Virus record (IMG/VR): IMGVR_UViG_3300037493_005292
Location: 1-64,000 of that record
DNA: 64,000 nt
Strand: one strand, 5' to 3'
Source: a virus
Below are positions 43,669-52,636 of this stretch, in pieces (position 1 is the first letter of the stretch; each line of letters opens with the position of its first letter). The notes under the pieces are model-generated. The model worked only from the letters and a program-made list of their open reading frames with translations. It was not told where the DNA came from and searched no databases. The position numbers and the translations under genes are program-made.

Positions 43669-46545
43669 ATGGCTGGCAAACAGTATATCGATTTTGAGCA
43701 CGGTACGGACACTGGCGAGCGCACAGACAGTGATTCCATTCAACCTATCATCGACGGTGAGTCCGTATTGGGTGCGGTTCTCAATCGCCCGCCTGAAAAT
43801 CTCAGATACCGCACGGAGCTTCTTCGCGCCTTTGGGGATGATACGCTGTACCGACTGGACAGCGACCGTTGGATCATCACAGGCGGTACCGCCGCTGGTG
43901 TAGGTGCTGCTGCTCCGGTGCTGACGTCGTGGTCATCTACCACGGGCATTTTTGTCACAACAGGCGACATGGTGCTGCAGCCCTTGATGGGTCCGAATAC
44001 GGACGTGAACGAAGTAGGGACTTTCCCGATCGTGGATGGGGGCCTATCAGCGACGTTTACAGTTACTACAACGCGTAGAGCGTATGCGCATGGTAATGAA
44101 TCGAGAATCATCTTTGAAGAAGCTCCTACAGCGGAGCTCCCAGGTGGTAACGTAGCCGCAACGCTTGAAGGCTCACCGCTTCATACACTGCGTGTCATCG
44201 TACGGGATGATGGGCTAACGACGGTTACGCAAGTTTACAACGCCATCGTGGCGCTTGGTGGCGGCGCAACAGTTGGTATGACCATCGTTTTGACGGGCGA
44301 CGCAGCTACGAAGATTGACCTTGATCTCATTCCCGCGGAATACCACATATGGCAAGCCACCAAGGTGGCTGACCGTGAGTTGAACCACATTCCCGCGAGT
44401 TCTTTCGCAGCGTTCTTTGTCACATCGGCTAACCGCTTAGCTGATGGGGATTCGATTGGTATCTACTTTCCGTACATGGTGGACCCAACAGGAAATAGTG
44501 GTGGTCGGCGTGAGTCGACTGTTACGACAACTGACCCAGGGTCTGGGAGTCCCCCGAATACGGGCGTAGCGTACACGCAGCTCTTCAACTCGCGCGTACA
44601 TCCGGAGTACCTTCCGTACGCGATTCCTCTTTGCCGGAGGATTGGAACAAGTCTCATTTTTGTTGACGGTACGGTGGTTGAGGCGACTGCTACGGATCCG
44701 CGGGCCTTTGGTTCGGGGCACATCGTAGCGCATCTACACCACTCCCCACACGCATCAGCTGATACGTTTGATATCACCGCGGGGTCTGTGCAGTCGGTGC
44801 TGCAGGCATTGCAGCTGTTCGTAAACGATAAGGCGTCGTTGGATGCTGTCGAAACGGTAACTGGTGCGTGGACTATTACGGGTGCGTTGAAGTACGCTTC
44901 GGCGTATTACTACACACCAACGCCTACTCCAATTGAAGGAAGCATCACCCTCCTGTGGCGTTATCCCGAAGTGGCGAATGCGAGTGTGGATTGGGATACT
45001 ATCTCTGCGTATCTAGTAAAAACTTCCAGTGCAGTGTCCGGGATCAACAGCACGCGGTATGTTATTGTTAATGGAGCTACGCTAGAGTGGCAGGGTTCCG
45101 GGCATTATCATGTTAATATCCACACGGCTCCTGTACGCACTACCGGTGATACGGGCTATGTGTCAGTTAACGTTCTGTCGCACGGTAAAGATGAGGGGAC
45201 CGCACTAGGTGAGTGTATAACTGGATGGGTTAAGTTCCCGTACATCGCTGGTAACACAACGTTCACACTGGCTGAAGTATCCCCAATTCAATCAGCAGTC
45301 GCGTCTTATCCGGCATTAGCAGCAACTGTTGCAGTCGGTGTGTATCACAATTTCCACGGTGCTTCAGTCGCTGCAGGATCTGAACTTGTGCTAGCCGCGG
45401 GAGGTGGTGATCTTGCATACCACCATAACATAAATCGTAAGGTTACTTATGACTACACGTTAACAGGTACCCATGCGGCTAAGCGGCTATCTACTGATTT
45501 AGACTGCATAAATGGCAGTAGTTACCGCGTTTTTAACCGCGTTCTAAACGGCATGTGTGTACGGCCTGCTAATACTGACTCAACATACCCTGACGATCGT
45601 GGACGTTGGCCGCTGAACTATATCTCAATCGGGCGCGGCAGGGCTATTGTAAACGGCGGGATGTACTACGATGAATCCGGTTCGGCCATTGCTGACGTCA
45701 TGGGGGCAATGACTCCAGGTACAGCAGCTTTGATAGGCTTAACTACGGAGTGTAAGTGGTTTGGGGTATACCTACGCAGCGATGGTAATTACCGAATCGG
45801 GCCGTTACCGTCTTCTTATCACCAGAATAACACTGGGATAGTTGGTGGTACGTTGCACCTTATACCTGATGCGAATAAGGATAGCCACTATGGCCAGATA
45901 GATTACACCTTAGTTGATGTTATCTGGAAGTATCAAGGAACTGACTCATCAACTGCTCGTTTTGCAAATGTCGAGCATGTTGCGGGTAATTTGCACCTAA
46001 TTCCGGTTGCAAAGGTATATGATTACGGCTCAAGTACCTTTACGAATACGTTGAATCCCGATATCGTAATGCCGAGCACTACTACGCAGGTACAACTCCA
46101 GCTAGAGACGACGGCTCCTTCTACCTATTCGGGAGATCGCACAATTGGTGTTCCCCGAATTTCTGATCGTGCGCTATTTGCCGTGTATTTTGATATTTTG
46201 TCCGGATCTACAGCAGGATCAACCTCGTCGATGGGGTTGTCATCTGGACACAGTGGCACGGCTCCGAACGACCATGGAGATCCGTATCTCTGGGGATATA
46301 GGACACTGTGGTCAGAAAGAGCTCACGGTGATACGCAGTATCGGCAGGGTAATTCGATTGTGGATCTTCCCATTATCGGACGAAACATGGACCATGATGG
46401 CTCTAATAGTTATGTGTACGCTTCCGCTAGTCTCGGTACTGGCGGTTCCGTTAGTGGTACTATCAGTCTTTTAGGGTTCTTCTGGGACAGATTCTGCATG
46501 GGAGTATCCGCAATAAACGAGGAATGGTTTACTCCCCAACCCTGA
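43669..46545 (+). CDS. Large tail fibre protein
   Basis: 958 residues after GAGGAG. The N-terminus (about 1-70) ends in RPPENLRYRTELLR, a helical attachment motif common at the base of phage fibres. The body is beta-rich with Thr, Gly and Tyr, and the C-terminal 200 residues include His-rich strands (HSGTAPNDHG, HGDTQYRQGN) reminiscent of metal-binding fibre tips. It ends the plus-strand tail operon and is a likely receptor-binding fibre. Confidence 0.75.
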   Translation: MAGKQYIDFEHGTDTGERTDSDSIQPIIDGESVLGAVLNRPPENLRYRTELLRAFGDDTLYRLDSDRWIITGGTAAGVGAAAPVLTSWSSTTGIFVTTGDMVLQPLMGPNTDVNEVGTFPIVDGGLSATFTVTTTRRAYAHGNESRIIFEEAPTAELPGGNVAATLEGSPLHTLRVIVRDDGLTTVTQVYNAIVALGGGATVGMTIVLTGDAATKIDLDLIPAEYHIWQATKVADRELNHIPASSFAAFFVTSANRLADGDSIGIYFPYMVDPTGNSGGRRESTVTTTDPGSGSPPNTGVAYTQLFNSRVHPEYLPYAIPLCRRIGTSLIFVDGTVVEATATDPRAFGSGHIVAHLHHSPHASADTFDITAGSVQSVLQALQLFVNDKASLDAVETVTGAWTITGALKYASAYYYTPTPTPIEGSITLLWRYPEVANASVDWDTISAYLVKTSSAVSGINSTRYVIVNGATLEWQGSGHYHVNIHTAPVRTTGDTGYVSVNVLSHGKDEGTALGECITGWVKFPYIAGNTTFTLAEVSPIQSAVASYPALAATVAVGVYHNFHGASVAAGSELVLAAGGGDLAYHHNINRKVTYDYTLTGTHAAKRLSTDLDCINGSSYRVFNRVLNGMCVRPANTDSTYPDDRGRWPLNYISIGRGRAIVNGGMYYDESGSAIADVMGAMTPGTAALIGLTTECKWFGVYLRSDGNYRIGPLPSSYHQNNTGIVGGTLHLIPDANKDSHYGQIDYTLVDVIWKYQGTDSSTARFANVEHVAGNLHLIPVAKVYDYGSSTFTNTLNPDIVMPSTTTQVQLQLETTAPSTYSGDRTIGVPRISDRALFAVYFDILSGSTAGSTSSMGLSSGHSGTAPNDHGDPYLWGYRTLWSERAHGDTQYRQGNSIVDLPIIGRNMDHDGSNSYVYASASLGTGGSVSGTISLLGFFWDRFCMGVSAINEEWFTPQP

Positions 46546-46552
46546 TCTCCGA

Positions 46553-47023
46553 CTATAAAATAGGAATTCCCGTAACCGTCCCGATCGTACAAGCCCACCC
46601 CGTACTAAACCACAAAAAATAGCCGTTAGCCAAGACCGTCTTGGCTGTGGCGTTATCTGGCTGTTGTGCGGTAAGCATTGGGGGCAAAATAGTGGCAAGA
46701 GGTACGATGGGCGCCGCGGCTATAACCGACGGCCATATCGTCGTAAAGGGGGCGAGCAGCGACACCACTGCAATCTGAAACAGACTGCAGTGGGTCGCCG
46801 GATCCAACGCTCTAAACGATGTGATGGTGTTTTGTACGAAGATAGCACGCGTTGTCTCGAGCGCTACCGGAACCGCGGGGACAGCACCTACGGCTGAGAG
46901 TCCCATCCACGTGATGAAGGCGTTACAGAACTTGGCTGCAGCGTCTTCGACTGTGGCACTTCCGGCTTCGTCGTTTGCAACGAGTGTGCTGATAAAGGCA
47001 GGTTGGGCTACGGAGAGGGGCAT
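46553..47023 (-). CDS. Hydrophobic Ala/Pro-rich protein
   Basis: 156 residues from the ATG at 47023, one base after the stop of the preceding gene, which suggests translational coupling. Long stretches of Ala, Val, Pro and Leu (SAVGAVPAVPVALE, VIAAAPIVPLATILPPML) indicate membrane association or a buried, repeat-like beta structure. I recognise no family. Its stop is 7 bp from the stop of the converging fibre gene. Confidence 0.6.
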   Translation of the reverse strand: MPLSVAQPAFISTLVANDEAGSATVEDAAAKFCNAFITWMGLSAVGAVPAVPVALETTRAIFVQNTITSFRALDPATHCSLFQIAVVSLLAPFTTIWPSVIAAAPIVPLATILPPMLTAQQPDNATAKTVLANGYFLWFSTGWACTIGTVTGIPIL

Positions 47024-47024
47024 G

Positions 47025-47231
47025 TCAGATAACTTTGTCCAGGAAGGTTGCAGTGCTGACAGCGTATGTCGCAGCTTCACGCGCTAGGACAACTCGAATA
47101 CCGGGACTTTCGTTGATGCAGTCCGCGCAGATGAATCCAACGGGATCACCGTTGTAGGTGAATTCGAGGGATCCTGGCCCGGGTCCATTCTCGCACTCCT
47201 CCATGGAACAGAGGTCAAATCCATTTTTCAT
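47025..47231 (-). CDS. Small Cys-rich protein after nrdJ
   Basis: 68 residues from the ATG at 47231, which overlaps the nrdJ stop (TCATGA) and has GGAG upstream; a GTG at 47237 is also possible. Cys occur as LCSMEEC and ICADCI, forming a probable zinc ribbon. It is coupled to both the reductase and the hydrophobic protein. Function unknown; an accessory role in nucleotide metabolism is only suggested by position. Confidence 0.65.
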   Translation of the reverse strand: MKNGFDLCSMEECENGPGPGSLEFTYNGDPVGFICADCINESPGIRVVLAREAATYAVSTATFLDKVI

Positions 47232-49906
47232 GAACACACTCCAGTTTGGTTTGAGCAGTTACGGCAAGCGTAGCAGGTAGCGCCAGTCTTCACCATGGGG
47301 TGTCCGCACTCTGGGCAGATGTCTGTTCCAAGGTCGGGGATGGCGTCGTCGATATCTGGGATGCTCGACATGCCGTTTTCGTAGTTGTTCCCGGGTTCGG
47401 GGACATCGACATGTAGGAAGCGGATCTTCATCCACCGCGCGATGTAGTCCATGAGGGACCCCGCGGTACGGATCTTGGGATTGCCAGTCAGTCCCTGGGG
47501 TGGGAACTTGCTTCCGTCCATATGGCTGAGGAGCTCCTCGAGGGGCAGACCAAACTGGAGCGCCTTGGACAACAGTGTAGCGTAGGAGTCGAGGAGCCCG
47601 CCGATGGTCGAGCCGAAGCGCGCCATGCGGATGAAGACCTCCATCGGCTGCTGTGTATCGGGGTCGAGCCCCACGTGAAGGTAGCCTTTGTGGCCGGCGA
47701 CCTCGAAGTGGTGGCGTACTGAGGGAACTTCGTCCGGCAGAATCTTGCGCTGCAGCTTGTGCTCGACTTGCACTTTGGCGATGGCCTCGCGCACGCGCAT
47801 GGGTTCGTTGAGCTTGGACCCCTGGCGGTAGACCGTGATGGCTTTGACCCCTTTCTCCCACGCCTGCAGGAAGACGTTTCTCACTTCTGAGACAGTTGCT
47901 TCGTGGGGCATGTTGAAGGTTTTTGAGATGGCGCCAGAGACGAAGGGTTGGGCTGCAGCGACCATGCCGATGTGCCCGTCGATAGAGATGGACCGTGTGC
48001 CGGCCGTCATGGAGCAGTCGAACACCGGGAGGTGCGCAGGCTTGAGGATGGAACCCTCGAGGTGCCCGTGCTTCTCCGCGTACATGACGAGCTCGTCGAT
48101 GTCCCCGGTGTCGTAGCCGAGCGCGCGGAGCGCCTGCGGGACCAGCGGGTTGACATAGTCGATGCTGCCTCCGCCAACCAGGCTCTTGAACTTCTTGAGG
48201 CCGAAGTCGGGCTCGACGCCGGTAGTGGCACAATCCATCATGAAGGCGATGGTTCCCGTCGGTGCCAGAAGGGTGGTTTGGGCGTTGCGGAAGCCGACGC
48301 CCTCTGTTGTGGTCTTGTCCCGAGAGCGTTTCCCGAAGCCGAGGGCGAAGGCGTCTTTCCAGCGCTGAGAGGCGACGTGCTGGATGCCCGCGATGTCTTT
48401 GGCCAGTTTGCTGGTCGCACTCGCATGTTTTGTGAGCACGTCGTCCATGGGGACGCGGTTGACATCGAAGCGCTCAAACGCTCCTACCGTTTGTGCCAGC
48501 TCAGCACTGGTGAGATACGCCTGGGCAGTCATTAAGCTGGTGATGCTGGCAGTCAAATCCCGAGCTGGTTGGCTGTCGTAGGGAAGACCCCAACTCATCA
48601 GCAATCCACCTAGGTTGGCGTAACCCAATCCTAGTGTTCGGTATTTGCGACTGTTCTCGCGTATTTTATCGGTGGGGTAGTGCGCTCTATCTACGATGAT
48701 GTCCTGCGCTGTTATCATAATGCGCACGACGTGGCTGAACTTCTTATGGTCGAACTCGCGTTCGTCCTTTTCAGTTTTAGGAGCGTTAATGAACTTGCAC
48801 AGATTGATGGAGCTCAAATTACAAGCTGAATCGTCTAGCCACATAAACTCGGAACATGGATTACTGGAATTTATCTCACCATCATTAGCGCATGTGTTCA
48901 TGCGGTTAATGTGGTCATGGAACTGCATGCCGGGATCTCCACAAGCGTGCGTGGCCTCTGCGACGCAGTCGATGATGTCCCGTGCTTTTACCGTACGAGC
49001 AACGCTCCCATCCGTACGGTTAATGAGTTTCCATTCTTGGTCAGCGTTGTAGAACAACCCTTGATGCGCCGCGTGCATGAACTCGTTTGTAGCTCTAACC
49101 GAGTTGTTACCCGTTTGGTGTCGTGCTGCAGCGTACGCACCTTCACGGTCATTGAAGTCGCTTGAAAGCCCCGACTGCACGAGGCGCTCAACGAGGGCTT
49201 CCTGTTTGACCTTGCAGTTGATGAACTTTTCGATGTCTGGATGGTCAGCGTTGAGGATGCACATGCGTGCTGCCCGGCGTGTGCGCCCTCCAGAGAGGAT
49301 GACATCCGCGAAGGCGTCATACCCCTGCATGAAAGACACTGGGCCGGAGGCGTTGCCACCTCCGCGGATGGCCTCGGAAGATGCACGCAGTTTAGAGAAA
49401 TTCACACCACTGCCGGCGCCTTCCTTGAAGATCAAGCCCTCGGTCGTGGCTAGTCCAAGGATGCTGGACATTGAGTCATCGACGCTGTTGATGAAGCACG
49501 CGGAACAGAGGGGGTGGTCATTGCCAGGGACACCCATGTTGAACCAAACAGGGCTGTTGAACGAAGCCATCTGATGCAGGAGAATCATCCGGAGCTCATC
49601 TGCGAAGTTGTTCGCGTGTTCCTCGTCAAAATAGGACTGCTCGAGTCCCCATGCTTTGAGAGTTCCCACGACGCGTTCGAGCATTTGTCGGACACTGGTT
49701 TCCTGGTAACTATCGATACGGGAGGCGCGGAAGTATTTGGTAGCAACAATCTTTTTAGCGACATCAGACCAAGAGCTAGGAAATACGCCGTTGGGATGGT
49801 GGAATAACACGTCCCCGTTAATATTGGTTACGGTAACGGGAAAGGTGGTGTATTCCACAGTTTGGTAGGGGTCTTTGTCCCCTGCGAACAGCCTATCAAA
49901 TTTCAC
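47228..49906 (-). CDS. nrdJ: Adenosylcobalamin-dependent (class II) ribonucleotide reductase
   Basis: 892 residues, GTG start after AGGAGG. NSPVWFN, SACFINSVDDS, the active-site NPCSE motif (Asn, radical Cys, Glu) and APTGTIAFMMDC are all hallmarks of the class II reductase. The C-terminal CPECGHP, CYACRNC zinc ribbon belongs to the NrdJ-type enzymes. It reduces ribonucleotides to deoxyribonucleotides with a coenzyme B12 radical and needs no partner subunit or oxygen, so the host must supply cobalamin. No intein interrupts the gene. It lies 9 bp downstream of the RuvC-like gene and belongs to the DNA-metabolism operon. Confidence 0.95.
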   Translation of the reverse strand: MKFDRLFAGDKDPYQTVEYTTFPVTVTNINGDVLFHHPNGVFPSSWSDVAKKIVATKYFRASRIDSYQETSVRQMLERVVGTLKAWGLEQSYFDEEHANNFADELRMILLHQMASFNSPVWFNMGVPGNDHPLCSACFINSVDDSMSSILGLATTEGLIFKEGAGSGVNFSKLRASSEAIRGGGNASGPVSFMQGYDAFADVILSGGRTRRAARMCILNADHPDIEKFINCKVKQEALVERLVQSGLSSDFNDREGAYAAARHQTGNNSVRATNEFMHAAHQGLFYNADQEWKLINRTDGSVARTVKARDIIDCVAEATHACGDPGMQFHDHINRMNTCANDGEINSSNPCSEFMWLDDSACNLSSINLCKFINAPKTEKDEREFDHKKFSHVVRIMITAQDIIVDRAHYPTDKIRENSRKYRTLGLGYANLGGLLMSWGLPYDSQPARDLTASITSLMTAQAYLTSAELAQTVGAFERFDVNRVPMDDVLTKHASATSKLAKDIAGIQHVASQRWKDAFALGFGKRSRDKTTTEGVGFRNAQTTLLAPTGTIAFMMDCATTGVEPDFGLKKFKSLVGGGSIDYVNPLVPQALRALGYDTGDIDELVMYAEKHGHLEGSILKPAHLPVFDCSMTAGTRSISIDGHIGMVAAAQPFVSGAISKTFNMPHEATVSEVRNVFLQAWEKGVKAITVYRQGSKLNEPMRVREAIAKVQVEHKLQRKILPDEVPSVRHHFEVAGHKGYLHVGLDPDTQQPMEVFIRMARFGSTIGGLLDSYATLLSKALQFGLPLEELLSHMDGSKFPPQGLTGNPKIRTAGSLMDYIARWMKIRFLHVDVPEPGNNYENGMSSIPDIDDAIPDLGTDICPECGHPMVKTGATCYACRNCSNQTGVCS

Positions 49907-49915
49907 GATTCCTCC

Positions 49916-50509
49916 TCATAGGTCCAGGATTCTTTTGCCTGGGATCCGTGTCTCAGTTGAATCTTCTTTTAGTGTGAGAATGACTTCTGCTTGTTTACGT
50001 GTATGTACCTTATCTGTCAATAACGAATGCGCAATATGTGCTAACCATAACGCGTCTGCAATATCATCGTTAATCTTTGTAGAGTCGAGGTAAGGCCATC
50101 GGTATAACGCGGCTGCAATCATCGCATCTTTTTGTGCGGCACCGCTGCGCGTCGCAAACTTCTTCAGCATGGTGGGTTGGATTACCGTGGCGTGTATTTT
50201 GAAATCAGCCAGGGCCACGAGAAATACGCCCCTAACTTGACCGAGAGTGTCGGCCTTATTGATTGCTTTGAGCGCAGGTCCTTCGATACAGGCCGTTGAC
50301 ATACCGTGTACCGGGACGTGTTGGGATAGTACTTCACGGAGTCCATCCCGTAAAAATAACAGGCGGTCTTGCTCACGTAACTTGCGCGGTATGATACACG
50401 CAGTATCAATGACCTCGCCGTCTATCCCGAGAACAGCAATACCTGTGCTCTGAGCCGATGGGTCTATTCCGACGAACCGGGTAATCAACGTTGACTCGTA
50501 GTTTTGCAT
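49916..50509 (-). CDS. ruvC: RuvC-like Holliday junction resolvase
   Basis: 197 residues. VGIDPSAQSTG (first catalytic Asp D16), CIEGPAL (second acid), RSGAAQKDAM, and DDIADALWLA near residue 147 with the last two acidic residues follow the RuvC RNase H-like active-site order. Phage RuvC homologues resolve branched replication and recombination intermediates before packaging. The C-terminal 40 residues are an extra basic/acidic tail. It is the first gene of the nrdJ operon and is divergent from the gene at 50551. Confidence 0.85.
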   Translation of the reverse strand: MQNYESTLITRFVGIDPSAQSTGIAVLGIDGEVIDTACIIPRKLREQDRLLFLRDGLREVLSQHVPVHGMSTACIEGPALKAINKADTLGQVRGVFLVALADFKIHATVIQPTMLKKFATRSGAAQKDAMIAAALYRWPYLDSTKINDDIADALWLAHIAHSLLTDKVHTRKQAEVILTLKEDSTETRIPGKRILDL

Positions 50510-50550
50510 CGACTACCATTCTCTGAGACTTCCCTACCGAAGGCAAGCAA

Positions 50551-51201
50551 ATGGCAAAGATAGAAATCACATACACGAAAGCGTCGCTCGACAGCGGCTA
50601 TTTCCTCGAGACTGTGGTTCACCCATACCCCGAAACAGATCCCACGACGTTGGAAGAGTGTCTGATCATCAACGTTTCTACTGGTGATCTGGTGCGCGTG
50701 GCGACCATCGCAGAGCTCACGTCTATTGCGGCTGCTCCGACTATCCGCTGGGTTAACATTCCCACGCTAATCGTGGGTAGCACGGTTGAAGCTGGGGATG
50801 TTATCCGATTCACATCTGTGCCAGACGAGTGGGAGTATTTGGGAGTTACAACGCCGTATAACGTGTCGGTATCAGCGCTTGGGACAGACGCACCGATTAC
50901 GGCGATATTGGCAACAGCGGACCTACCGTGTGAGTTCAGCGCGGAGGTAACGGTGGGACTCTATACCTCTACGGGTACTGAGAAGCTGCCTCCTATGGCG
51001 CATACCGTTACCGTCAATCGGCATGACCCGGCTGCTACAGGTTTGCCTACCTACTGGCGTTGTGAGAGCGTCGTTAGTATGTACGATACGCTCAATGATG
51101 CCGAGAACTATTTGGCAGCGGTGCAGGCGGGCGCAGAAGCGCTAGTACTTGAGTACCGTGCCAATTCGTTCGTGGGGGTACTCACGGAGATTTACGAATG
51201 A
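50551..51201 (+). CDS. Probable virion-type beta protein
   Basis: 216 residues with Val/Thr/Ser-rich strands. The end is helical (DAENYLAAVQAGAEALVLEYRANS). AAGGC precedes the ATG. It opens a three-gene coupled block, isolated between two minus-strand operons. Composition suggests a structural protein; it could be a head or tail decoration. No family recognised. Confidence 0.55.
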   Translation: MAKIEITYTKASLDSGYFLETVVHPYPETDPTTLEECLIINVSTGDLVRVATIAELTSIAAAPTIRWVNIPTLIVGSTVEAGDVIRFTSVPDEWEYLGVTTPYNVSVSALGTDAPITAILATADLPCEFSAEVTVGLYTSTGTEKLPPMAHTVTVNRHDPAATGLPTYWRCESVVSMYDTLNDAENYLAAVQAGAEALVLEYRANSFVGVLTEIYE

Positions 51202-51569
51202 GCGTAACGATCTCAATACGGGAAACACGTACGCTGGAGCCCGACAACTTATACCAAGTACGTGAAGAAGTTACGGCGTCTTCAGAGATCGCGTCGAGCA
51301 TCTTTGTATTCCGGACAGTGGACCAGACCTTTGACCATGTAGCTGTGCCCTGGGATATGGAGAATTTGCCGTATGAGACGCAGGATGATGCAGAAACGAA
51401 TGGGGCCGAGTTCTATCGATTGGACACGGTAGTCCGTTCGTTTACCCAGCAGAGTCGCGCCTTAGACTTTTCGACATACACGCTAGCGCGTATTAACTGG
51501 TTGGCAGAAGAGTACGGGTCTGCAACACATGACTTCGTGGGTGTACGTTATTACACCTATACGGTGTGA
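51198..51569 (+). CDS. Hypothetical protein, probable structural partner
   Basis: 123 residues with ATGA overlap with the previous gene. It contains a beta-rich N-terminus (VTISIRETRTLEPDN) and FRTVDQTFDHVAVPWDMENL, and ends in strands (HDFVGVRYYTYTV). It shares the style of the neighbouring gene and may form a complex with it. Function unknown. Confidence 0.55.
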   Translation: MSVTISIRETRTLEPDNLYQVREEVTASSEIASSIFVFRTVDQTFDHVAVPWDMENLPYETQDDAETNGAEFYRLDTVVRSFTQQSRALDFSTYTLARINWLAEEYGSATHDFVGVRYYTYTV

Positions 51570-51572
51570 ACT

Positions 51573-52625
51573 ATGCAATTTACGCGCGTCAGCCAGGCAT
51601 GTACGACCTTCCCTCAGTCAGATGGGACAATGGTCTACGACATCACCTCGACGGTGCTTGACCAGGGAGAGCTTCCGCACGCGAATATCTTCCTGTTCAC
51701 CATCCTTGATCCTGTAGATCCCAACAGGGATTCGTTTACGCGCCTGGCGAATCCATACGATATCTTGCACGTGGCACAAACGCGGGATTCAGCGATAGCT
51801 GCGGACGAGACCACCTACCTGGCGTCCGTGATGACGCGTAGGTATACGGATATCGAGGTTGCGGTACAGGCCAAAGATGCTGTGCGCTCGCGCATTGATA
51901 ACTGCGTAAATTCATGGGTCACGTACGATACGCAGTTTCAAGGTACGCTCGAGATCCTGCATCCAACGGCAGAACCCACATATGAGCAACAGCTCTCGGA
52001 CGCGTATGCTGCGGCTCGGGATGAGCGTATCGCAGCAGAGGCAACCGTAGTACTTGCGAATGCCGCAGTGGATTTGGCGCGGGTAACAGCGACCGATTCT
52101 CAAGAGTTCGCGGACGCATATAAGAGTGAGACAGAGTACTGCGTTAGCGCCCATAACGCGACCACTGGGTACTTGTCTATGTACCTTAATGGTCTTGGAA
52201 CAATCAGCGGTGTTACCGGGTTGCTCGCGGCGTCGAATACCTTCTTGGCAACAAGTAAGGTAGAGTTTGAGACGTTGTCTGGCTATCCGTATACACCCTC
52301 GGGCGTTATCGTAGGACTAGACCCCTCGTTTAACGCGTGGCTTACGGCTATCCGAGCGCACGACGCGGCAACATCGACTTTCAAGCAGAACAGCGCAAGC
52401 TACGTCACGACGTTTACCAGCGCTCAGACTGCGTTCTGCCAGAACGCTAATACGAAGTACGCGGAGAAGGTCGTGGAATCCGCGCAGGACAAGGGCGCGT
52501 TGGCAGACGCTATTAAAGCAAAAGAAGAGGCCGACGCTACATTGGTTGCCAAGGAGTCTGCGGAAGCAGCAGCTCTCGCCGCTGCTCGCGCAGTCTGCCC
52601 TGATTTTGACCCCAATGATGCGTGA
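51573..52625 (+). CDS. Hypothetical protein with helical Ala-rich body
   Basis: 350 residues. The N-terminus is mixed, and the region about 120-200 and the C-terminal 60 residues are long Ala/Glu-rich helices with coiled-coil character (KAKEEADATLVAKESAEAAA). This resembles a fibre stalk or shaft. It ends 11 bp from the stop of the converging minus-strand gene. The three plus genes look like a small appendage unit separate from the main tail operon. Confidence 0.55.
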   Translation: MQFTRVSQACTTFPQSDGTMVYDITSTVLDQGELPHANIFLFTILDPVDPNRDSFTRLANPYDILHVAQTRDSAIAADETTYLASVMTRRYTDIEVAVQAKDAVRSRIDNCVNSWVTYDTQFQGTLEILHPTAEPTYEQQLSDAYAAARDERIAAEATVVLANAAVDLARVTATDSQEFADAYKSETEYCVSAHNATTGYLSMYLNGLGTISGVTGLLAASNTFLATSKVEFETLSGYPYTPSGVIVGLDPSFNAWLTAIRAHDAATSTFKQNSASYVTTFTSAQTAFCQNANTKYAEKVVESAQDKGALADAIKAKEEADATLVAKESAEAAALAAARAVCPDFDPNDA

Positions 52626-52636
52626 CCTCTTCTACC

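Noticed and set aside
47259-48233. A 324-residue open frame inside nrdJ
   Set aside because: It is a shadow in another frame of the clear NrdJ coding sequence, rich in Arg, His and Pro and without domain sense.
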